The position numbers and the translations under genes were made by a program. This document shows positions 12,801 through 20,666 of a stretch of 53,425 bases of DNA, piece by piece. The stretch is taken from positions 287,549 through 340,973 of the forward strand of contig NW_019091621.1 of the NCBI RefSeq assembly GCF_001949145.1, given 5' to 3'. Numbering within the stretch: position 1 is the first letter of the stretch; each line of letters starts with the position of its first letter. The stretch is from Acanthaster planci (Eukaryota; Echinodermata; Asteroidea; Valvatida; Acanthasteridae). The notes below the pieces were generated by a model that saw only the letters and a program-made list of their open reading frames with translations, was not told the DNA's origin and did not search any database.

Positions 12801-15800
12801 TGAGAGCTCTAACTGAAGACATTTATCCCTAGATGCGAGACATTGTGGGGGCAGCAGGGGCGTCCAAAGGTGCTTTCCGCCGGCGTATGGACAACACCAT
12901 GTCACTGCTGAAGATCTGGAAGATCCCAGAGAGCGTGCAGAGGAGAGTGCGTCTGTGGTTTATGTACTCTTGGGATCGGAGAGAACTCCTTGGTAAGCAC
13001 ATAGTAGTTTATAGATACTTGTTGATTATTCAAGTAGAAGGTTAAATTCATGATTCATAAATACTTGAAACAGTCTCCCTATTCAACAACATGCACCTTG
13101 ACCGTGTATTAACATTTGATAATGCCCGCTGAGAAGTGATAATGCCCGCTGCGTAAATCATGCACTGGCACCTGGATACAATCAATTCATCAATTCTGAT
13201 TGGTCAAGAGTCTTGAGTGCACGTGAGTCAATTGGACAATCTGCACAAGGAATATTCCATAAAATGGACGGGGCGTTTTCGAAAAAATAAAAGTAAAATT
13301 CTAGAACAAAATCACTGGAAATCTGTCATATATTGACTTCTTTTGACACCCTGCCTAAAAAGGTATTTATGAATGGGAATAAATATGTGTTTGGCCGGTC
13401 TTAAGCTATCATTTAAGACCAGCTCAGGAGAATAAACCAGACTAATGCCCGAGCCACAAGACCTGCCAAGCACATATTTATTCCCTTATTAAAAGACTCC
13501 TTGCAGCTGGCACTAGCAGTGAAAGTGGGTGAGCCAGTGCCCCCCCCCACCTTTTTTTACTGGCAGAGGGAGCAGGACATGGCCCCTCCCCTTTTTGCAG
13601 ATCCTATAATGGGATGGGGCATAATGGATCGGCCTATTAATGGCTGATACTTTAAAAATCATTCTACTGCCATTGGAAGCTAGTACTTGGTAAGGGTTTC
13701 TTTGAAGAAGAACCATTGAAAAACATGAAGTGAAATCCCCCTGTTCGTACTTGATAATGTCATTGACAGTTTTCTTAAGATAGGTCTGTTATATTTGTGT
13801 TCTGGGAGTAAGACCAAAAGAGGCTGACGGAAGTGGAACACTGAAGGTGCATACCCAATTTCTCCAATGAAAGAGAACATGAAATTGTTTTAATCATTTA
13901 CTTAGGTATTTTTGCCATTCTCACAGCATGACAAAGAAAGGCAAGGAACAGCAACAGTATAAATACGTTGGTCTGAGGACCTGCTGCTCCAAATAAACTA
14001 GACTTGAGGTCATGTATGATGGAAGTACTTAATATGAGGTTTTGGGTAACACTGTGTGAGCAGCTCCATTTTGTGAGTGTGTTTTGTTCTGAAAAGAACC
14101 GGAGAGTTCACTCTCCATTTTTAAACATTGTGCTCTGTTTCTCTTCATTAGAAAGTGATGAAAAAAATGATTGGAGCACTCTGTTTGAAATGTTGAGTGA
14201 AAAATCCACTATTTTTTTTGTCAGACCCTTACACTCTCAGAAAGGAGAGTTGCTTACAAACCTTCTTGCATGAAATAAGCTGTTAACGATCCGTCACGGG
14301 CCTCTTCATCATTTATGATTTTCGACAAATGATTGCTTAAAGTCTATTTTCTTCCTTATTTGTTTAGAATTGTCATGCAAATATATGACAAAAAGCATAT
14401 CAAAGTAGTAAAAAGTCAGATGCTCTCAAGTTTGAAATGTCAGAATCTAAATTTGTCATTTTAATAGTTCATTTTAACATTTATTTCCTTCTTTCAGATG
14501 AGAAGGAAATCATGAAGAATGTACCAATCAAAATGCAGACAGACATTGCAATCCATGTTCACATGGACACTCTCAGCAAAGTCTCCCTGTTCCAGGTAAT
14601 TTGCTCTTTCCAGATATGTTTCTGCTCATTTTTTTCTTGAACACTGGATGGTTAAATCGTAAACTTAATAAAGTGTCACCATAATTATTTGATTCGATTC
14701 TTTATTCATCCCCGCAGGGAAATTCTTTTTCTCGCACACAAAATTACATAAAATACAGAGTTACATAAAATAAAATTCAGGTATATCCAGCTCATTAAAA
14801 TATCAAAATACAAATACATTAAAATACAATTCAAATTCGTCCAACTCATATACACTCCATAGCAAGACAGACAAAATACACTCCGATCACATACAGATTA
14901 AAACCATATCTAAAATCCCCTCCCAAAACTCAGATCCACGTTTAAAATTATCATTATAATATTTAATTGCACGTGGAACAATGTGTCACTAGAGTGCAGA
15001 CAGTTTTCAAGAGAGTCATGTAAAATTCTTCAAATTCACATTTTTGACATGTGGAATGCGGCCTGGACCCCCCCAAAAAGAAGAAACTTAAGAAATTACA
15101 AAGTTTACAAAGAAATCATTTTTTAACATAATTAAAGCAGATTAAGAAATTGTGACTTGTGAGACACTAAAGTGAAAACGTGTGCTTGCGCTGTAACTGT
15201 AACTAGATGATATGTGGACAATTGGATATGGTGTATGCCAGCCAAGGATTGCATTTATTTCATTTGAAAAGCAGTTTCCCCAGGTCCTTTGTTGTATGAG
15301 GCAGTCCATGTGTGCGTGGTATCTTTGTTTTTCAGAGGTAAAAGAAATGGGGGGGGGCTTAAGTCCCAAGTCTCCCCACCCCCCCTCAGGTGTGCCCGTA
15401 GGGAAGGTAGACATATTCAAATCAGTAATCTTCTGTTTCTCATCTGCATTTAGGATTGTGATAAGATGCTGTTGCGCGATCTGGTGTTGAAACTACGACC
15501 GGTACTCTTCCTGCCTGGCGACTACATCTGCCGTAAGGTAATGTGAAGAGCAAAATTACACACAACACCAAACCCAGGTTCATTTGATCATGTACAGGTG
15601 CTAATGCAGTCTTGAGATTGTGTCAGAGATCAAGAGTAAAACCTTGGAATGTCCAAAGTCACCTCTGTATTCAAAGTCAGAGACTGGTCGTTTTGTCTGG
15701 GCAACGTCTACATGTAGTGTGTGAGTTTTTAATTCACGGTTGTGTTGGCCCCTTTATACGTGGGTCAACTCATATAAATACAGCCATCCAACAATGAGCA

Positions 15801-18800
15801 ATTAACTGCAGCAGCACTGCACTGATGCACACTTTGTTAAACCTGATCTTATAAATACATTTTTGAGTAAGGGAATACATATGCGCTTGGTCAGCCTTGA
15901 AAGTTCATTTAAGAATGGATCGAGAGAATGGATGCTGATAATGCCCAAGTTCTGTGGATGGGACATTAACAGCATCTGTGGCCAAGTACATTTTTATAAC
16001 CATTCAAAAGTACCTTTTGAGTCACAAAGTCATAACAAGTTTAGAAAATAATAAATCTCCAGTGGTTTTGTTTAACAATTTACTTCCATTTTTTCAAATT
16101 CCCCACTAGCCATATTGTGGTATGTTTTGCTCATAAGTAGCTGTAAACAGTCTCCTTATGTGGAGATTAGCATGCATGTTGCGCATACTGGGTGTGTTAG
16201 CATACGGCCAGCCACAGCATTATCGAAGGTTAAGGACCAGCCACATGACAGGCTCTCAACCAATAGGAGGGCTATTACTGTCTTAGGTATTTAGGAATGG
16301 TTATTATATGTCACATCATCTTTATCAACTCAGTAACCATATCTCTGGTTTCCTCAACAGTTTTTTTAATTCATATTGGGAAGACTTTTATCTTATGTAT
16401 CTTCAAGCTGATCAATTTTGTTTACAAGTGGCACGCTTTTGAGCCACTAGCATTGTGCATCTTATTTGACTTTGTTTCAGGGTGAAGTGGGCAAAGAAAT
16501 GTACATCATCAAAAATGGGGCCGTGCAGGTGCTCGGTGGACAAAACAATCGAACTGTGCTGGCTACACTGCATCCAGGGAGTTACTTTGGAGAAATAAGG
16601 TACGCAAAAAGATTTCCTTGAATTTAGAAATTCCATACATTGTTACCTCCTTTTTGTTCGTTGCTTACTCTTCTCCTCTTGCAACCTTGAATGTGTCCCC
16701 CCCTTTCAAAGCAATCTCACCCCAATTGTTCAAAACGGAAGGGTTGAATCCATAAGTGCGGTCGGGGACCACTCTGTGGAAGTGTTGAATCCAGCATTTT
16801 GAATGGTCAACATTTGAATATTAAATTCAACAGGTATGGAGATTATTCTACAATTTAAGTGTTAATTCAACATTTGAAATTGAAATCATTGAATTCACAT
16901 TTAAAGTGTTGAATAAACAGGATTTAAAGTTTTTAAAAACCGGATTTAACATGCAAAGTGTTGAATTCAGTCTTTTAAAAAGTGGTCACTGACCAATCTG
17001 TTCAGCCAGAGTCTGAAATAAGGTTTCCAGAAAAATGGTTGTTTTATTGGCCTCGTTAGGCCTATGTATTCTACCACTTGTGTGCCTCTGATTGTAGTTA
17101 TGATGATGACCAGTGTACACGATTCAATGTCACCGTGTATTTTTGACAGTTTGTTGAGTGTAGGATGTGGTAACCGCCGCACTGCGGATGTGTACTCTCC
17201 TGGCTACTCCAATTTGTTTGTTCTTGACAAGAGGGTCCTGCAAGAGGTTGTCACCAACTACCCAGATGCACAGGAGAGTCTCAAGAGAAAAGCAAGGTAC
17301 CTGCTCATATGGTTGTAAGATTCATTAATCATCTTAGCTGTTTGTCAATCTGCCTGTTTTCAGTACTAGCCATGTTCCTTTTAAGTGTTGCCGACTCTTC
17401 ATTGCTACAGCAACAGATCTGGGTAGTATTTGCTGGAAGAAGAAGCTTGTGGGATAACCATTTTAACTGGTTGTGCAGTGCCAGTCCATGAATTGGGATT
17501 ATTTGATTAACATGTGAAGCACGTATTTCATGCTCTCCTTTATTGGCATGAGGTGTGTTCAGTGCTATGTTAATAACATGTACCATTTACTGTTCCATCA
17601 CCAAGCCCTAACCCCACAGACCCTATTGCATATGGATGTGTGGCCTGCTCACAATAGTATGTCGGTAACGGGAACAGTTTTAAATTTCCTGTGAAAGTTA
17701 TTCCCCCGGGGTGCATAGTATAGCGTCTCAGCAAACAAGTTTCCACAGAATGTGCTCAAAGTTTTGGGCAGTGAAATGCCAAGCAAATGTTGTGTATACA
17801 GTGTTCATATTTAGGTAAGGTATTTAAAGGAGGCCTCGGGTGCATTCTGCTTACATGAAGGATGCCAAGGTTGCCTACACTCATGAACAATTCCCACGAG
17901 AGATTTGTGCAAACAAGTTATTTTACTTGTTATATGAGTCAAATGCACCTCTGACACTAGTTTGTTGAATGCTCAGTGTGTTTTCCTCCTCCCTCAATAT
18001 CAGAGAGATCTTAAAAAAGAACCAGGCCAACGAAAACATGGGCAAGAAGCGGCGGGGCAAGTCGCTGATTGCCGAGTCCATCCTGTTGAAGGATAACAAC
18101 ACGGAGAGCAAATTCTTCAATGCCGTGCTGGAGGTGGCCCGGGCCAACAAGATTGCCAGCACCATCCTGAAGGGGTCCTACCGCAGCGGCCTGAACGAGA
18201 TCCCAGATGAAATCGCCCACTACTCCAAGTCAGACATCTCTTCAGATGAGCTCATCTTTGGAGGAAGAGCCCAGCACAAGAGGAAAAAGAAGTGTGAGTT
18301 GACTTGAGACATCTGACCTCATCAAATACTTTGGGTTTATAATCTGTTAATTCCACATTTATGTTTATACATATAAACATACAATATGTTTATACATATT
18401 TGGAAACAAGAATCAATTCCAAAAGAGTTGGTTCTTTAAATTTCATATTCAAAGAAAATTCTCTTTTTAGTTGGTATATACGTAGAAGCACTTGTTTTGG
18501 AATGTTTGTAAAAATTTTCAAATTCTTAGAAAGCAAATGTGATGAATAACTAATTAGCCTAATTAAGGTATGGCAGATACAATTTGAGGGCACTTTTTGG
18601 TTTGGATAAGGTCTGTACTCCACTTTTATCCACTTCAATTTGTCCTCCTGTTGTGTCTTCTGTGCTTCAAAAAATAATTATACACAAATATCAAATTCAC
18701 ACAGCGGTTGGAATCAGCACCTTTAAGACCTTCCTGTCTTTATGATTTGTTTCCAGTGGTCAAGAGAGCCAAAAAGCACCATCACAACCCCAACCACTCC

Positions 18801-20666
18801 AACGAAGACTCTGAATCCCAGAACGAGCATGTCAGTGGCTGTCCACCGCAACAGCAGCCACAGCAGGCTGGCCGTCGTGAGGCATCCCACCCAAAACGGC
18901 CCATACGTCGGGCAGCCAGCGTGACATCACCCAACCTCAAGGATCTGCATGTCATGCGGATCATTAGCGGCAAGGGCCACTCACCTCGGGAGAGTGTGGG
19001 TAATATGAACCTTCTGTGGGACAAGGAGGGTGATGGGGCTTCCCCTGGGAGGTCCAGCATGACTGGCAGCATCCTTCTAGAGGAAGAGCAAAATGAGGAG
19101 AACAGCAACCCCAAGAGAAAGCAGATTCACAAGAAGAGCAGCTCCAAGTCCAACTTTTCTGGCATAAGTAATCTTTCTATCCCCTTTCATTGTTCACATT
19201 CAAGTCACTGGAAAACAAATTCACTGATATTTAGTGGCCTGTTTCCTGGAAGAATTGGCCAAAGGCTCTGCATGGATCTATTCACTATGAAAGCAAATGG
19301 TCAGTACAGAAAAGCTGTGCATGCATGTCCACTTCGGTAAATGATTGGTTGAATGGCACATTTACTGCATTCAATTGTACCTTCATTAGTTTATCAGTGT
19401 GCAAAGTTAACTATTTGGGATATTTTCCTGATGTGCTGGGGTAATTATGATGTACTGCCTTAATTGTTCCTGAGTGTCACATTAATGCATGTGAGTTCAC
19501 TTTGTGAAGTTATATTTTCATGTTGCCATAAACACAACTGCCAAGTGTTCTGACTGCATATGATGCCCTATGACGGAGACAAACAAATTTTGAATTTACG
19601 TATCAGCCCCAATCGCCCATGCATGCTCTTACAGTCAGATACTCTTAAAAGTGCACATAGGTATTCTCTGATGAGAAGACCAGATACTACCGCTGTGAAA
19701 CAGAACCCAGGTATTTTACCGATTTGCTTTCATTGGACCTGCAGAGGAGAGGCACCGCATGGCTCGGAGCATCAGTGATGTGGAGAGAGAGGAGAAACGT
19801 TCTCAGGAGAGAGAGCGGTCCATCCCTCCTACCGCTGAGACGGGACAGGAGCAAAGACCATCCACTGATCACTCCATGTTTGAGGAGGATGTGTAAGAAT
19901 GCCTCTCCTTTCATTGGGGTTAAAATTGGTCCTGATTCTGGTAATTAGAAGATCCTCAGAGGATGTCCTGAGAAGGCCTTGTCAACTCCCAGAATATCTT
20001 TGGCATGCAAGTTGTGGGACATCCTAAAACTCTTGGAATGTCCTCTGGGGAATTTTATTGAACTTTTCAGAAGGTCCGTGAATGCCCTAAAAATCCTTGG
20101 AATGTCATCAGAAGTCCTGAACTTGAAATATGGTGTCCATGCCACCATGTTCATTCTAACCAAAGTGCTCAACTTTGTGTCAGAGTGTAGCTCAAGTGCT
20201 TTTTAAAAAAAAGTTTACGCTCTATCAGTTCTGTTAATGATAATTCATAAGTTGAAAAGTTTTAAGCAACTTGGATTTTCCTTACATGGATGTCCAAGCT
20301 AAGAGTAACTGTCCTTTGACTTGTCAGCACGCAACACTTCTCAAAAAGCTTTAAGCATCGACATAAGGAGATATAAACTAATGTTTTTAATAGTGTTTTT
20401 AAGCATTTACAGCTGCGTGCCTAGATTAAAAGAGATTGATCTTTAACAAACACAGCGCTCAAGGCCCTGCAACGAGCAGCCCACAGAAGAAGGACAGCAC
20501 TGAGGGAGCAGAGTCTGACCAATCCGAGGACATATACAATGGACTGTCCTCGGATGGAAGCAGCACCACCCTGAATGGATCTGAGGACCGTCAAAGCAAG
20601 GCATCTACTCTACAAGGAGAGGGGTATGACTCCAGCAATGAAGCCTCCACTGGCTCAAAGAACTAA
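3564..20666 (+). CDS. CNGB3: Cyclic-nucleotide-gated cation channel beta subunit, 19 coding exons
   Basis: Plasma-membrane channel subunit that pairs with CNGA subunits and opens on cGMP or cAMP binding. Coding exons: 3564-3888, 4733-4880, 5517-5846, 6420-6559, 7172-7330, 8460-8665, 9496-9546, 10612-10763, 11452-11574, 12292-12433, 12833-12992, 14498-14595, 15454-15537, 16481-16599, 17150-17296, 18004-18293, 18757-19167, 19745-19892, 20456-20666. They join without a frame break to 3444 nt (1147 aa plus stop). Domains: Ser-rich N-terminus (1-265), beta-subunit helix [16 protein letters not shown] (282-297), S1 (370-392), S2 (405-425), S3-S4 (454-490, [10 protein letters not shown]), S5 (506-530), pore (548-566), S6 (572-592), C-linker (593-690), nucleotide-binding domain (about 690-800, with FGEI and NRRTA), and a long polar tail. 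The pore lacks the CNGA glutamate, so this is a beta subunit. Vertebrate CNGB3 is roughly 800 residues; both ends are longer here. The upstream start is uncertain, and the choice of CNGB3 over CNGB1 is inference, helped by the CNBD1 neighbour. Confidence 0.88.
4733..4880 (+). CDS. CNGB3: CNGB exon 2
   Basis: Acceptor CTCTACAG, donor CGGAG|GTAACA. It encodes Ser-rich disordered sequence ([17 protein letters not shown]). Phases match both neighbours. Confidence 0.65.
5517..5846 (+). CDS. CNGB3: CNGB exon 3
   Basis: Acceptor CACCACAG, donor AACAG|GTTGGA. Its 330 nt encode a Ser/Met-rich N-terminal segment ([20 protein letters not shown] and, at the end, [14 protein letters not shown]). GC content jumps relative to the flanking introns, which supports coding. 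Confidence 0.7.
6420..6559 (+). CDS. CNGB3: CNGB exon 4: conserved N-terminal helix
   Basis: Acceptor ATCCCCAG, donor CCAG|GTATGA. It carries [19 protein letters not shown], which matches the amphipathic basic helix before the membrane domain in vertebrate CNGB1/CNGB3. That region has been implicated in calmodulin binding and assembly in vertebrates; the role here is inferred. Confidence 0.75.
7172..7330 (+). CDS. CNGB3: CNGB exon 5: pre-S1 linker
   Basis: Acceptor ACTTTGCAG, donor CAACAG|GTAATT. It ends with CPDAIDPT, equivalent to the FPxSIDP motif just before S1 in CNGB subunits. The KKFGCCRVL cysteine pair recalls the cysteines at this position in vertebrate beta subunits. Confidence 0.8.
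8460..8665 (+). CDS. CNGB3: CNGB exon 6: S1 and S2
   Basis: Acceptor TTGGCTAG, donor ATCCAG|GTGGGT in phase 0. S1 is [21 protein letters not shown]2 contains [20 protein letters not shown], with the conserved D-Y-L-x-D-x-I-Y-x-x-D pattern of CNG channels. Confidence 0.88.
9496..9546 (+). CDS. CNGB3: CNGB exon 7: 17-residue S2-S3 linker micro-exon
   Basis: A 51-nt exon encodes [17 protein letters not shown] in phase 0 at both ends. Acceptor CACTTCAG, donor TTCAAG|GTACAG. The basic linker sits exactly between S2 and S3 as in other CNG channels. It is easily missed by gene finders. Confidence 0.82.
9782..9945. repeat. Degenerate C-run repeat copy in CNGB intron 7
   Basis: It has runs of C (including ten at about 9825) around CACCTTT and CCTTTTT blocks, then AAAACCATTCCGTCGCTGTT. 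A similar order of blocks occurs at 13505-13680. I read this as a dispersed repeat, but the alignment is loose. Confidence 0.3.
10612..10763 (+). CDS. CNGB3: CNGB exon 8: S3 and S4
   Basis: Acceptor CTGCACAG, donor TTCAG|GTTTGC. It encodes [17 protein letters not shown] (S3) and [11 protein letters not shown] (S4 with spaced Arg), then the linker [17 protein letters not shown]. It matches the CNGB pattern IPLDF and LLRLPR. Confidence 0.88.
11452..11574 (+). CDS. CNGB3: CNGB exon 9: S5 and turret
   Basis: Acceptor CCTTTTAG, donor ATGC|GTAAGT. S5 is [20 protein letters not shown]. The turret [12 protein letters not shown] matches the WVYxGxGN motif before the pore in CNG channels. Confidence 0.88.
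12292..12433 (+). CDS. CNGB3: CNGB exon 10: pore loop and S6
   Basis: Acceptor TTTGTAG, donor GGACAG|GTAACT. The pore is [14 protein letters not shown] and S6 contains [16 protein letters not shown]. The residue after TIG is Asn (codon 12341-12343), where CNGA subunits carry Glu and vertebrate CNGB subunits Gly. Confidence 0.9.
12833..12992 (+). CDS. CNGB3: CNGB exon 11: C-linker start
   Basis: Acceptor TCCCTAG, donor CTTG|GTAAGC. It begins MRDIVGAA, the universal C-linker start after S6 in CNG channels, and continues [15 protein letters not shown]. Confidence 0.9.
13505..13680. repeat. Degenerate C-run repeat copy in CNGB intron 11
   Basis: GTGCCCCCCCCCACCTTT, then CCCCTCCCCTTTTT and AAAAATCATTCTACTGCC, in the same order as at 9782-9945. 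It may be a second copy of the same element. Confidence 0.3.
14498..14595 (+). CDS. CNGB3: CNGB exon 12: C-linker end
   Basis: Acceptor TTTCAG, donor TTCCAG|GTAATT. It encodes [20 protein letters not shown] and then LSKVSLFQ, the C-linker helices D' to F'. Confidence 0.88.
14691..15065 (-). mobile_element. 3' end of a LINE (L2/CR1-like), truncated copy
   Basis: Read on the minus strand the segment ends GAATTTCCCTGCGGGGATGAA, then TAAAGAATCGAATC. I associate this with the 3' tails of L2- or CR1-type LINEs, which end in a GGGGAAATT/AATAAAG-type hairpin and short terminal repeats. The sequence before it (up to about 15065) is a decayed reading frame with several stops. The boundary on the right is my estimate. 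Confidence 0.5.
15454..15537 (+). CDS. CNGB3: CNGB exon 13: start of cyclic-nucleotide-binding domain
   Basis: An 84-nt phase-0 exon. It encodes [20 protein letters not shown] followed by PGDYICRK, the first strands of the beta-roll. Confidence 0.88.
16481..16599 (+). CDS. CNGB3: CNGB exon 14: beta-roll, first half of binding cassette
   Basis: It encodes [20 protein letters not shown] and ends GSYFGEI, the first half of the phosphate-binding cassette. The exon border falls inside the cassette. Acceptor GTTTCAG, donor AATAAG|GTACGC. Confidence 0.9.
16760..16994. mobile_element. MITE-like element with terminal inverted repeats in CNGB intron 14
   Basis: The left end GGTCGGGGACCACT and the reverse complement of the right end, GGTCAGTGACCACT, agree at 12 of 14 positions. 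The interior is made of repeated, partly inverted GTGTTGAATTCA / ATTCAACATTTGAA words (about seven). No coding capacity. Target-site duplication not clear. Confidence 0.5.
17150..17296 (+). CDS. CNGB3: CNGB exon 15: binding cassette and C helix
   Basis: It starts [16 protein letters not shown], which carries the Arg (R756) that contacts the cyclic phosphate and the next Thr (T757), which favours cGMP in the family. It continues [20 protein letters not shown]. Confidence 0.9.
18004..18293 (+). CDS. CNGB3: CNGB exon 16: post-CNBD region
   Basis: Acceptor ATATCAG, donor AGAAGT|GTGAGT. It is Lys/Arg-rich ([14 protein letters not shown]) with helical stretches. It follows the C helix and does not match a domain I recognise, but it is in frame with strong coding base composition. 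Confidence 0.78.
18757..19167 (+). CDS. CNGB3: CNGB exon 17: disordered C-terminal tail
   Basis: The largest exon (411 nt). It is low-complexity and polar, with a HHH run, [15 protein letters not shown] (a candidate kinase site) and an EEEQNEEN block. The donor ATAA|GTAATC is weaker than others in the gene, so alternative splicing or read-through here is possible. Confidence 0.7.
19745..19892 (+). CDS. CNGB3: CNGB exon 18
   Basis: Acceptor CCTGCAG, donor GATGT|GTAAGA. It encodes [20 protein letters not shown] and then [16 protein letters not shown] is another basophilic kinase-like site. Confidence 0.65.
19940..20125 (+). repeat. Short degenerate direct repeat in CNGB intron 18
   Basis: The word CTAAAA-CTCTTGGAATGTC recurs as CTAAAAATCCTTGGAATGTC about 60 bp downstream, with weaker flanking copies (AGGATGTCCTGAGAAG). 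It looks like a decayed minisatellite. Confidence 0.35.
20456..20666 (+). CDS. CNGB3: CNGB exon 19 and stop
   Basis: Acceptor AACACAG. A Ser/Glu/Asp-rich tail ([16 protein letters not shown] and, at the end, [11 protein letters not shown]) finishes at TAA 20664-20666. Confidence 0.7.

Larger units (their letters stand above)
3889..20455 (+). other. CNGB introns 1-18 (0.4 to 1.5 kb each)
   Basis: All 18 introns begin GT and end AG. The longest are intron 11 (12993-14497), intron 5 (7331-8459) and intron 7 (9547-10611). Most are plain AT-rich DNA with no coding signal I can support. Exceptions have their own entries: C-run repeats in introns 7 and 11, a LINE tail in intron 12, an inverted-repeat element in intron 14 and a short repeat in intron 18. 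Confidence 0.7.

Noticed and set aside
12490-12816. 108-codon frame in CNGB intron 10
   Set aside because: It lies wholly between well-defined exons 10 and 11, overlaps an open frame on the other strand and has no recognisable domain.
18742-19114. Frames on both strands overlapping CNGB exon 17
   Set aside because: Shadows of the GC-rich coding exon, without splice support.
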